NCBI GenBank assembly: GCA_902495545.1
Contig: CABUXM010000020.1
Location: 1-27,569, forward strand
Origin: an uncultured Collinsella sp.
GTDB taxonomy: Bacteria > Actinomycetota > Coriobacteriia > Coriobacteriales > Coriobacteriaceae
DNA: 27,569 nt
Direction: 5' to 3'
Shown here piece after piece: positions 1 through 9,128 of this stretch; within the stretch, counting starts at the first letter, position 1, and the number at the start of each line of letters is the position of its first letter. The translations under genes were made by a program, and so were the position numbers. The notes beneath the pieces are model-generated. The model saw only the letters and a program-made list of their open reading frames with translations, did no database searches and was not told where the DNA came from.

Positions 1-1850
1 GCTTCGTCGAACTGCGAGTTGTACAGGTCGGCGTAGAAGCCGCCCTGGGCGAGCAGCTCGTCGTGCGTGCCCTTCTCGACGATGTCGCCGTCGCGAATCA
101 CCAAGATCACGTCGGCGTTGCGGATCGTGGACAGGCGGTGCGCGATGACAAAGCTGGTGCGGCCCTGCATCAGCGCATCCATGGCACGCTGAATGAGCTC
201 CTCGGTGCGGGTGTCCACGTTAGAGGTCGCCTCGTCCAAAATCAGCGCCGGACGGTCGGCCAAAATGGCGCGGGCGATGGTCACGAGTTGGCGCTGGCCC
301 TGCGAGAGGTTGGTGCCCTCCTCGTTGATCATAAAGTCGTAGCCGCCGGCGAGCGTATGGATAAAGTGGTCGCAGCGTGCAGCGCGTGCGGCGGCCTCGA
401 CCTCGGCATCGCTCGCATCGGGACGTCCGTAGCGGATGTTCTCGCGGATGGTGCCGTTAAACAGCCAGGTATCCTGCAGTACCATGGCAAACTCGCCGCG
501 CAGTGCCGCGCGGTCCCAGTCGCGCACGTCGACGCCCTCGACGCGCAGCGAGCCGCCGTCCACGTCGTAGAAGCGCTGCAGCAGCTTGATGAGCGTGGTC
601 TTGCCAGCGCCGGTGGGACCGACAATGGCGATGGTCTGGCCAGGCTGCGCCTCGCAGCTAAAGTCGTGGATGATGGTCTTGTCGGGCGTGTAGCCAAACT
701 TGACGTGGTCAAACTCCACGTGGCCGGGGCGTTTCTCGGGAATCTGCGCGTCGGCTCTCTGCTCCTCTTCGGGCGCGGCCAGGAACTCAAAGACGCGCTC
801 GGTGGCGGCTGCCATCGACTGCATCGTGTTGCTCACGTTGCCCAGTTGCTGCACGGGCTGCGTAAAGTTGCGAACGTACTGGATAAAGCTCTGGATGTCG
901 CCGGGCGTGGCGTTGCCGGTCAGTGCGAGCTGTGCGCCCACCACGACAACGCCCACGTAGCCCATGTTACCCACCAGGCTCATAAGCGGCATCATCAGGC
1001 CCGACAGGAACTGCGAGCGCCAGCCACTAATAAAGAGGCGGTCGTTTTGACGGTCGAACTCTTCGATCGAGGCCTCGGCGCGGTCGAACACCTGAATGAC
1101 GTTCTGGCCGGCAAAGTCCTCCTCGATAATGCCGTTGACGGCGCCCAGAACCTGCTGTTGCTCGCGGAAGTACGGCTGCGAGAAGTGAATCATCACGGTC
1201 AAGATAATCGCGGCGGCCGGCAGCGTGAGCACGGTGACGCCGGTAAGCGGCAGGCTGATCGAAAGCATCATGACGAGCACGCCGATAATCTGCGTCACCG
1301 ATGTGATGAGCTGCGTCACGCTCTGGTTGAGCGACTGACCCAGCGTATCGACGTCGTTGGTGATGCGGCTGAGTACGTCTCCCTTGCTGTGGCCGTTGAA
1401 GTAACTCATCGGCACGACGGCAATCTTGGCGGCGATTTCCTTGCGCATGCGGTAGCAGATCTTTTGCGTGACGCCGGTCATGAGCCAGCCCTGGACCAGG
1501 CTGCAGACAGAGCTCGCCAGATACAGGCAGAGCAAAAAGCCGAGCGTCTTGGCGATCCAGTCAAAGTCAACGTCGCCGGTGCCGTTGACCTTGGCGACCA
1601 GGCCTTCGAACAGCTTGGTCGTAACCTGGCCGAGCACCTTGGGTCCCACAATGTTAAAGATGACCGAGCACACGGCAAAGGCGACGGCGGCAAACACGGC
1701 AATCTTGTGCTGGCCGATATAGCCGAGCAGCTGCCTCATGGTGCCCTTAAAGTCCTTGGCCTTTTCGCCGCGACGCATGCCGCCCATGCGGCCCATGGGA
1801 CCACGTTGGCGGGTGGGCTTGGGAATCTGAGTCTTGGTCTCGTCTGCCAT
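1..1850 (-). CDS. ABC exporter half-transporter, canonical subunit (3' end cut by window edge)
   Basis: This is a membrane-spanning permease fused to an ATPase, the second subunit of a heterodimeric ABC exporter; its substrate is unknown. About 616 codons are visible and the reading frame is still open at the left edge, probably only a few residues from the end. After a basic, Gly/Met-rich N-terminus the membrane domain occupies roughly residues 40-350. The ATPase has Walker A GPTGAGKT (411-418), signature LSQGQ (about 515), Walker B ALILDEATS with catalytic Glu (about 540) and H-loop IAHRLSTI, so this subunit supplies the intact catalytic residues. The ATG at 1850-1848 shares one base with the stop of the upstream gene (TAATG), so the two are translationally coupled. 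Family assignment is secure. Drug or lipid export is only a guess from the linked MarR gene. Confidence 0.93.
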   Translation of the reverse strand, partial: MADETKTQIPKPTRQRGPMGRMGGMRRGEKAKDFKGTMRQLLGYIGQHKIAVFAAVAFAVCSVIFNIVGPKVLGQVTTKLFEGLVAKVNGTGDVDFDWIAKTLGFLLCLYLASSVCSLVQGWLMTGVTQKICYRMRKEIAAKIAVVPMSYFNGHSKGDVLSRITNDVDTLGQSLNQSVTQLITSVTQIIGVLVMMLSISLPLTGVTVLTLPAAAIILTVMIHFSQPYFREQQQVLGAVNGIIEEDFAGQNVIQVFDRAEASIEEFDRQNDRLFISGWRSQFLSGLMMPLMSLVGNMGYVGVVVVGAQLALTGNATPGDIQSFIQYVRNFTQPVQQLGNVSNTMQSMAAATERVFEFLAAPEEEQRADAQIPEKRPGHVEFDHVKFGYTPDKTIIHDFSCEAQPGQTIAIVGPTGAGKTTLIKLLQRFYDVDGGSLRVEGVDVRDWDRAALRGEFAMVLQDTWLFNGTIRENIRYGRPDASDAEVEAAARAARCDHFIHTLAGGYDFMINEEGTNLSQGQRQLVTIARAILADRPALILDEATSNVDTRTEELIQRAMDALMQGRTSFVIAHRLSTIRNADVILVIRDGDIVEKGTHDELLAQGGFYADLYNSQFDE

Positions 1851-4219
1851 TAGCGCTCGCCTCCTTCCATGACGGCTGCAATTTCTTCTTGGGTAAGCCC
1901 CAGCTCCTCGGCGGAAAGCTGCGACTGTGCGATCTCCAGATACGCCGGGCAGCTGCGCAGCAGCTCCTCGTGCGTGCCGGTGCCCACTACGTGGCCGTCG
2001 TCGAGCACGATGATCTGGTCGGCGTGCATGATGGTCGCGATGCGCTGGGCTACGACCACGAGCGCGGCGTCGGTAACGTTTTTGGCCAGCTCCTCGCGTA
2101 GGCGCGCGTCGGTCTTGTAGTCGAGGGCACTAAACGAGTCATCGAACACCACGATCTCGGGCTTTTTGGCCAACGCGCGGGCGATGGCCAGACGCTGGCG
2201 CTGACCACCCGAAACATTGGAGCCGCCCTGGCTGATAGGGGAGTCGTACCCGTCCTCGCGCTCGGCGATAAAGTCCTCCGCCTGGGCGACGCGTGCTGCC
2301 TGGCGCATATCCTCGTCACTCACCATGTCGCCCGCAAACTTGAGGTTGCTCTCAACGGTACCCGAGAACAGACGACCCTGCTGCGGAATATAACCGATGC
2401 GGCGGCGCAGCTCGGAAAGGGTCATGTCGCGCACGTCGATACCGTCGAGCGAAATGCTGCCGCCCGTGACGTCGTACAGGCGCGGAATCAGCTGCACGAG
2501 CGTGGATTTGCCCGAACCCGTGGAGCCAATGATGCCGAGCATCTGACCGGCATGCGTGGTGAAGTTCACGCCGCTGATGACGTCGGCGCGGGCATCGGGA
2601 TACTGGAAGCTCACGTCGCGGAAGGTGAGCTCGCCGCGCGGCGCGCTGGCAGCAGGCAGTTTGGGCGAGACAGGGTCGTTGATACTCGTAGGGCAGGTGA
2701 CGACCTCTTCCACGCGCTCGGCTGCGACCTCGGCGCGGGGCAGGATGACCGAAACCATGGTGAGGATCATAAACGCCATGACGATCTGCATGGTATAGGA
2801 GATAAACGCCATCATGTTGCCGACCTGCATCACGCCGTCGGACACGCCCTGCGCGCCAAACCAGACGATAAGCACGGTGATGCAGTTCATGACGAGCATC
2901 ATGAGCGGCATCATAAAGCTCATGGCGCGGTTGGTGTAGAGCTGCGTGGTCATCAGGTCGAGCGAAGCCTTGTCAAAACGCTCGAGCTCATGCTCCTCGC
3001 GGTTGAACGAGCGGATGGGCATAAGGCCGTCGAGCAGCTCGCGGGCGGTAAGGTTCACGCGGTCCACAAAGCTCTGCATCTTTTTGAACTTGGGCATGGT
3101 GAGGCCCATGAGCACGCCGACGACGGCAGAGACCGCGATGATGGCCACGGCGATGGTCCACTCCAGGCCGGTGTGGTTGGCCAGGACGCGCATGACGGCG
3201 ACGATGCCCATGACGGGGGCCATCAGGCACATGCGGATAAACAGGGTTGCGGCCATCTGAATCTGCTGAATGTCGTTGGTGCAGCGGGTGATGAGCGAGG
3301 CCTGGCTAAACTTGCCCACTTCGGCCGGCGAGAAGTGCATAACCTTGTTGAAGGTCTCGCGGCGCAGGTCGCGGGCGATGGAGCAGGCGGTGCGCGAAGC
3401 CACGGCACCGGTCAGGATGGTGGCGACCAGCGAGATTAGGCACAGACCAAACATCGTGGTCGCCATGCGGCCCAGGTAGGCGTTCTGCACGTCGGCGGGG
3501 TCGATGCCCTGCGCCTTGTACTCGTCTTGCACATAGCTCACGGCGCGTTGGGTCACGATGGAGCCCGACATGGAGCCCATTTTGTCCGCCATATCGTTGG
3601 CGCCCTCGACGAGCTTGCTTTGGTCTACCAGACCGCCCTCGACACCCAGGCGCAGGCTCTTCATGGTGATCTTACCGCCGTCGGCATCGATCTGCTTTTG
3701 CATGTTCTGCGCCGCTGCGGCCTTCTGCTGCATCTCGGCGAGCTGCTCGGGTGTCATCGCTGCCATTTGCTCGGGCGTGGGCATGGCCTGAGCGGCGCCG
3801 CCATCGCTTGCCTCGGTAGATGCGCCGGTCATGTCGCCCATGGAGTTGGCATCGATGCCCTGGTTGAACGAAAGGACGACAGTCTCGGGGAGGCTCATGA
3901 TGTCGGCAATCTTGCCGCCGTCGGCGCGCTCCTCCTCGGTGCCCTTGTACGTTCGAATGCCGTTATTGTCCGCCTTGCTAAACACGGCCTCCACAGACTT
4001 GGCGTCCTTGGTGCTCATAAAGAGTTCGAGGTCGTCGAGCGATTCGGCACGGATGGTGTCGGGCACGGGCGACGCGATGCCGCCTTGCTGCACACCCACG
4101 TCGACGATGTCGCTCATATAGGTAGGCAGCGCCAGATCGGCGTTGCAGCTGATTACGATAAGTACGATAGCTGCGAACAGTGCCAGGATATGTTTTTTAA
4201 AGAGCTTGAGAATCCTCAC
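1850..4219 (-). CDS. ABC exporter half-transporter, degenerate-site subunit with large extracytoplasmic insertion
   Basis: This is the first subunit (789 residues) of the heterodimeric exporter. I chose the GTG at 4219, which overlaps the marR stop by four bases (GTGA) and is preceded by AAAGGAGAG; the frame is open further upstream but that part lies inside marR. TM1 is about residues 10-30 and TM2 about 250-275. Between them lies a roughly 200-residue hydrophilic, Met/Gln/Ala-rich segment with a repeated PEQ-type motif near 149-165; ordinary half-transporters have only a short loop there. Walker A is GSTGSGKST (about 563-571) and the signature is VSGGQRQR. Walker B ends in Asp-Asp (IVVFDDSFS), and the H-loop has Gln instead of His (VVVAQRIATI). 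These substitutions are typical of the non-catalytic site in heterodimeric exporters, and the downstream partner has the canonical residues. Confidence 0.93.
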   Translation of the reverse strand: MRILKLFKKHILALFAAIVLIVISCNADLALPTYMSDIVDVGVQQGGIASPVPDTIRAESLDDLELFMSTKDAKSVEAVFSKADNNGIRTYKGTEEERADGGKIADIMSLPETVVLSFNQGIDANSMGDMTGASTEASDGGAAQAMPTPEQMAAMTPEQLAEMQQKAAAAQNMQKQIDADGGKITMKSLRLGVEGGLVDQSKLVEGANDMADKMGSMSGSIVTQRAVSYVQDEYKAQGIDPADVQNAYLGRMATTMFGLCLISLVATILTGAVASRTACSIARDLRRETFNKVMHFSPAEVGKFSQASLITRCTNDIQQIQMAATLFIRMCLMAPVMGIVAVMRVLANHTGLEWTIAVAIIAVSAVVGVLMGLTMPKFKKMQSFVDRVNLTARELLDGLMPIRSFNREEHELERFDKASLDLMTTQLYTNRAMSFMMPLMMLVMNCITVLIVWFGAQGVSDGVMQVGNMMAFISYTMQIVMAFMILTMVSVILPRAEVAAERVEEVVTCPTSINDPVSPKLPAASAPRGELTFRDVSFQYPDARADVISGVNFTTHAGQMLGIIGSTGSGKSTLVQLIPRLYDVTGGSISLDGIDVRDMTLSELRRRIGYIPQQGRLFSGTVESNLKFAGDMVSDEDMRQAARVAQAEDFIAEREDGYDSPISQGGSNVSGGQRQRLAIARALAKKPEIVVFDDSFSALDYKTDARLREELAKNVTDAALVVVAQRIATIMHADQIIVLDDGHVVGTGTHEELLRSCPAYLEIAQSQLSAEELGLTQEEIAAVMEGGER

Positions 4220-4665
4220 TCGGTATCTCTCCTTTCTTGATTGCGGTCGATAATTTCGTTGGCACGTCTTAGAAGGCGCACCATCTCCTGGGTATCTGTT
4301 TCGCCGAGCTGCTCGAGGAAGGCCGCGGTGCGGTCCTCGAATTCCCGGCGTTTGATTTCGATGACCTGGAATCCCTTGTCGGTCACCGTGACGTGTACGC
4401 GACGACGGTCGGTCTTTGAGTGCTCGCGCTCGACCCAACCCTTGGCCTCGAGGGCGCGCAGGATATTGGCGATACGGGCGCTCGAGACCCAGGCACGATC
4501 GGCGAGTTCGCTCGGCGTGAGCGAGCCGCCGGCGCGCATGAGGGCGCGCATGACGGCCATCTCGCCACCTAGAGCCTGGTCGGCAAAGCGCGAAACGCGC
4601 TGGTGCATGCTGCCAAACTCGGTAAAGAGCTGACGCCCAAGCTCATGGAAATCGGTATCTTCCAC
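4216..4665 (-). CDS. MarR-family transcriptional regulator
   Basis: This is a 149-residue winged helix-turn-helix protein of normal MarR length. The recognisable core is LTPSELADRAWVSSARIANI (helix-turn-helix) followed by the wing with KTDRRRVHVTVTDKG, flanked by helical dimerisation segments. The start is a GTG at 4665 with AGGGG six bases upstream. Its stop overlaps the start of the first ABC subunit, so regulator and exporter form one operon, the usual arrangement for a MarR repressor controlling an efflux pump. A near-perfect inverted repeat covers its own start region (4657-4705), which points to autoregulation. The inducing ligand cannot be read from sequence. Confidence 0.93.
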   Translation of the reverse strand: MEDTDFHELGRQLFTEFGSMHQRVSRFADQALGGEMAVMRALMRAGGSLTPSELADRAWVSSARIANILRALEAKGWVEREHSKTDRRRVHVTVTDKGFQVIEIKRREFEDRTAAFLEQLGETDTQEMVRLLRRANEIIDRNQERRDTE

Positions 4666-4705
4666 CGAAAACCCCTAACACTAGAAACTATTTTCGGTGA
4701 AAGAT
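4657..4705 (-). promoter_or_regulatory. Inverted repeat, probable MarR operator
   Basis: Two arms, ATCTTCCACCGAAAA (4657-4671) and TTTTCGGTGAAAGAT (4691-4705), are complementary at 14 of 15 positions around a 19-base centre. One arm covers the GTG start and the spacer after the ribosome binding site of the marR gene. Position and symmetry suit an autorepressor site; binding by this MarR protein is inferred. Confidence 0.6.
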
Positions 4706-4738
4706 GATACCCCTGCACGCGCGCCCTATACGGTAGAT

Positions 4739-4830
4739 TTTGGGACATGCCTAGAAAACTACCTTTAGGCGACCTCCGTACACCGTCGGTGCCAGTAAAG
4801 TTTGGGGCAGATCGTTAGGCATGTCCCAAA
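4739..4830. repeat. 92-bp element with 15-bp terminal inverted repeats
   Basis: The ends TTTGGGACATGCCTA (4739-4753) and TAGGCATGTCCCAAA (4816-4830) are perfect inverted repeats enclosing 62 bases that include the small palindrome ACCGTCGGT. There is no coding potential and I see no target-site duplication. It could be a miniature transposable element, a bidirectional terminator or a two-part operator. It sits between divergently transcribed marR and pfl. Confidence 0.5.
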
Positions 4831-4958
4831 GCCTACTCAGAGGCACTTTACCCTGCTAAAGCTGGCATAACAGCTAGAGTGAACGTCGTACAAAGGCAAG
4901 GAAAAATACCAAACAAATCGGTGAACGGTAGTTGTTCGCGCTCGCATTTCCTGCGGAT

Positions 4959-4985
4959 TTGTTAAAAACGCCCTAATGGTATAAA
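4959..4985 (+). promoter_or_regulatory. Candidate pfl promoter (extended -10)
   Basis: An extended -10 box TGGTATAAA lies at 4977-4985, with a possible -35 TTGTTA at 4959-4964 and a short 15-base spacer. Transcription would begin near 4992 and leave an unusually long leader. This is judged by eye only. I saw no convincing FNR-type site, although anaerobic or redox control would be expected for this enzyme. Confidence 0.4.
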
Positions 4986-5192
4986 AAAAGAAACATATAA
5001 CAGCCCTGATGAAGGGGGTAGCTATGTTATCCTTCTCAAACGGGTGAAATCTTGGGTTTTGGGTTGCAGTTCCAAGGTGGACAAACGTTTTTCCCTGTAC
5101 CAACGTGTGGTGAAGAACGGAAGAAGCCGGTAGTGCAAGCCGATAATTCAAGAATTCAATAAGCAGCGGTGTGAGAGAGCGCCGCATTACAC

Positions 5193-5212
5193 GTAACTAG
5201 GAGCGTGGTTAC
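5193..5212 (+). promoter_or_regulatory. Ribosome binding site of pfl inside a small inverted repeat
   Basis: AGGAG (5199-5203) precedes the ATG at 5216 by 12 bases, which is longer than usual. It lies between GTAAC (5193-5197) and GTTAC (5208-5212), a five-base inverted repeat that could partly hide the site. The upstream leader is long, so translational control is possible but unproven. Confidence 0.35.
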
Positions 5213-5215
5213 ACA

Positions 5216-7267
<2,052 letters not shown>

Positions 7268-7268
7268 C

Positions 7269-7293
7269 TATTGTTAGTGCTATACTAACAATA
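7269..7293 (+). promoter_or_regulatory. Hairpin containing an extended -10 box, between the two pfl pieces
   Basis: TATTGTTAGT (7269-7278) and ACTAACAATA (7284-7293) form a perfect 10-bp stem with a 5-base loop directly after the body's stop codon. The same bases include TGCTATACT (7278-7286), the extended -10 word also found before the tRNA-Val gene. It may stabilise the upstream mRNA end, start a separate transcript for the glycyl subunit, or both. No -35 box is evident. Confidence 0.45.
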
Positions 7294-7309
7294 ACGATTA
7301 CTGATTAGA

Positions 7310-7329
7310 GCGCCGGTTTCGGCCGGCGC
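7310..7329 (+). other. GC-rich hairpin in the gap between the pfl pieces
   Basis: GCGCCGG (7310-7316) pairs with CCGGCGC (7323-7329) around a six-base loop. No T-run follows, so it is unlikely to be a strong terminator. It could impede decay or processing between the two coding regions. The ribosome binding site of the next gene begins 12 bases later. Confidence 0.5.
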
Positions 7330-7352
7330 CTATCAATCGAAGGAGACACATT

Positions 7353-7604
7353 ATGAAGGTTTCTGAAGTTTCTGAGACTCAGGCCGATAACCTGGTCCAC
7401 ATGCTCGACGCTTACGCCGAGAAGGGTGGCCACCACCTGAACATCAACGTCTTCAACCGTGAGACGCTGCTTGACGCTCAGGCTCACCCCGAGAAGTACC
7501 CGCAGCTGACCATCCGCGTTTCCGGCTATGCCGTGAACTTCCACACGCTCACCAAGGAGCAGCAGGACGAGGTCATTTCGCGTACCTTCCACGACAAGTT
7601 CTAA
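7353..7604 (+). CDS. Stand-alone glycyl-radical domain protein of pyruvate formate-lyase
   Basis: This 83-residue protein corresponds to the C-terminal end of pyruvate formate-lyase: GGHHLNINVFNRETLLDA, PEKYPQLTIRVSGYAVNF and KEQQDEVISRTFHDKF. Gly58 in RVSGYAV is the expected radical site, installed by a radical-SAM activase. It has its own ATG and AGGAG seven bases upstream. A unique N-terminal stretch (residues 1-10) precedes the part that aligns to the one-chain enzyme. The nearest known analogue is GrcA/YfiD, a spare glycyl-radical domain that repairs oxygen-cleaved enzyme, but there the main enzyme keeps its own domain. Here the upstream body has none, so this protein should be an essential subunit. 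The gene lies 85 bases downstream in the same direction. Confidence 0.93.
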   Translation: MKVSEVSETQADNLVHMLDAYAEKGGHHLNINVFNRETLLDAQAHPEKYPQLTIRVSGYAVNFHTLTKEQQDEVISRTFHDKF

Positions 7605-7744
7605 AGGGACTCAACTCCCACCGGAGACCCGGTAAGGCCTACGCACTTTGCCTCTCAAACGTCCTCGCCGCTTCGCGGCTGCGGAATGTTTGCGAGGCAA
7701 AGTGCTCCCGGCCTTGTCGGGTCTCCTGCGTTGTCGTCCTTTAG
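7601..7744. repeat. 144-base interrupted palindrome after the glycyl subunit
   Basis: Nested complementary arms are GGAGACCCG (7623-7631) with CGGGTCTCC (7718-7726), AGGCC with GGCCT (7635-7639, 7710-7714), GCACTTTGCCTC (7643-7654) with GAGGCAAAGTGC (7694-7705), CAAAC with GTTTG, and GCCGC-TTC-GCGGC at the tip. CTAAAGG at the stop codon also pairs with CCTTTAG near 7738-7744. It may terminate the pfl operon in either direction or be a palindromic repeat element. No T-run follows directly. Confidence 0.7.
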
Positions 7745-7784
7745 GGAACTACGCTAAATCAAAATTGGTGTCCTCGGACATGTC

Positions 7785-7823
7785 GGAAGCCCCCGCTGCG
7801 CGCTACGCGCGGCGGGGGCTTCC
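7785..7823. terminator. Strong GC hairpin beside the transposase stop
   Basis: GGAAGCCCCCGC (7785-7796) pairs perfectly with GCGGGGGCTTCC (7812-7823), and the inner bases GCGCG (7798-7802) and CGCGC (7806-7810) extend the stem to a CTA loop. Without a clear T-run on either strand it is only terminator-like. It lies 16 bases from the end of the transposase gene and could mark the element's edge. Confidence 0.45.
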
Positions 7824-7838
7824 TCCGTCCTGACGCTC

Positions 7839-9128
7839 CTATTTGGCAAGGTGTTTTTTAGAATCCATTTTGCGCTCGGCCTCGAAGGCCTGCCTGTCCC
7901 AATCGAGCGGAAGTCCGGCCTCGACCCATGCCTCGTAGGCCCTCCTTATGGGCTTGAGCTCCCTTTGGCCCCTCTCCAGCATCGAGATGTACTTCTCGCT
8001 GGTTCCCAATATGGACGCCGCCCTCACCTGGCTGACCCTCGCCGCGCGCCTGGCCGCCACGAGCCCCGAGGCGTCCTCGGGCCTCCTGACCTCGTGCGGG
8101 CGCATCAGCGCCCGGTACGCCTCCCTGGCCACGTAGCGCTTGAGGCACCTCATGACCTCCCTGTCGCTCTTCCCCCGCGCCCTGGCCCTCTCGGCGTACT
8201 CGGCGGTCTCGGGGTCGCGCATGACCCTCTGCCTCGCGATCTCGTGCAGCGCGCTGTTCGCCTGCCGGTCGCCGCCCCTGTTGAGCCTGTGCCTCACGGT
8301 CTTGCCGCTCGAGGCGGGGATGGGGCAGGCCCCGCATATCGCCGCGAACGACGCCTCGGAGCGCAGCCTGCCCGGGTTGTCCCCGGCCGCGACCGCGAGC
8401 TTGGCCGCGCTCACGGGCCCGCACCCGTACATCGCCAGCAGCGCGGGGCAGTTCTCCTCCAGGGACGCCTCGATCGCGCGCTCCATGTCGAGCGCCGCGT
8501 CGCGCGCCGCCGCCCACAGGTCCGCCAGCGCGCCGAGCGCGGCGCCCAGCGCGCCCTCGGCGCGCACGGAGGGGAGCTCCTCCATCAGCCTCGGCCCTCC
8601 CATGCCGCGGAACCTCGACCTGAGCCCCTCTGGCGCGGTGGTGAGCAGCGACCTCGCGGTGTTGATCGCCGAGGTCCGCGCCTTCACCGCCCCGGAGCGC
8701 GCCGCGAGCATGCAGCGCACCCCGTCGACCCACCCGTCCTGGCTCTTGGGGGTCCCGAGCCTTGAGCCGGACATCGCCGCGCGGGCGGCCCTCTCCGCGT
8801 CCGCCTCGTCGCACTTCCCCTGCCCCGGGCGCCTCCTCTGCATCCCCGCCGGGGAGAGCGCCTCGCGCACGGGCATCCCAAGCGACGCGAGGTGCCTGGT
8901 GAGGCCCGCCCCGTAGGACGACGTCCCCTCCATCGCGACGCAGGCCGGCTCCCCGGCCGCCGCGATCGCCCCGGCGAGCGCCTCGTATCCCGCCGCGTCG
9001 GCGGGGAACCGGCGGGACAGGACCCTGCGGCCCCTCCAGTCCAGGACGCACAGCCAGTGCGAGTCGGCGTGGGTGTCGACCCCGCAGAAGACCGGCCCGC
9101 GGGCGCCGGGTGTCGATTCGGTTCTCAT
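7839..9128 (-). CDS. IS110-family transposase with C-terminal helix-turn-helix
   Basis: This is a 429-residue recombinase of the IS110 family, enzymes that move an element through a RuvC-like domain and an active-site serine. The start is the ATG at 9128 with GGAG six bases upstream; the frame is open to 9227. Visible acidic residues are Asp18 (GVDTHADSH), Glu67 (AMEGTSSYG), Asp107 and Asp110 (CDEADAERAA). The C-terminal transposase domain follows (LLAMYGCGPVSAAKLA, about 230-340) with the serine motif PASSGKT (Ser273/274). Residues about 355-395 (VSQVRAASILGTSEKYISML) form a Cro/CI-like helix-turn-helix that most family members lack. Codon choice differs from its neighbours (many AGG arginines, very high GC), which suggests recent transfer. 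The frame is intact, so it may be active. Confidence 0.92.
   Translation of the reverse strand: MRTESTPGARGPVFCGVDTHADSHWLCVLDWRGRRVLSRRFPADAAGYEALAGAIAAAGEPACVAMEGTSSYGAGLTRHLASLGMPVREALSPAGMQRRRPGQGKCDEADAERAARAAMSGSRLGTPKSQDGWVDGVRCMLAARSGAVKARTSAINTARSLLTTAPEGLRSRFRGMGGPRLMEELPSVRAEGALGAALGALADLWAAARDAALDMERAIEASLEENCPALLAMYGCGPVSAAKLAVAAGDNPGRLRSEASFAAICGACPIPASSGKTVRHRLNRGGDRQANSALHEIARQRVMRDPETAEYAERARARGKSDREVMRCLKRYVAREAYRALMRPHEVRRPEDASGLVAARRAARVSQVRAASILGTSEKYISMLERGQRELKPIRRAYEAWVEAGLPLDWDRQAFEAERKMDSKKHLAK

Larger units (their letters stand above)
4666..5215. other. 550-base divergent intergenic region between marR and pfl
   Basis: No gene is supported here. The region holds the marR operator-like palindrome, the 92-bp inverted-repeat element, a probable pfl promoter near 4977-4985 and a leader of roughly 225 bases before the pfl start. 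A 116-codon minus-strand frame (4837-5187) crosses it, but it resembles nothing I recognise and lies antisense to the leader. Confidence 0.6.

Noticed and set aside
63..1853. Plus-strand 596-codon open frame
   Set aside because: It is antisense to the ABC exporter subunit, whose Walker and signature motifs are clear; the frame is open only because of GC-rich codon structure.
4837..5187. Minus-strand 116-codon frame in the marR-pfl gap
   Set aside because: No recognisable motif, no convincing start signal, and it crosses the pfl leader.
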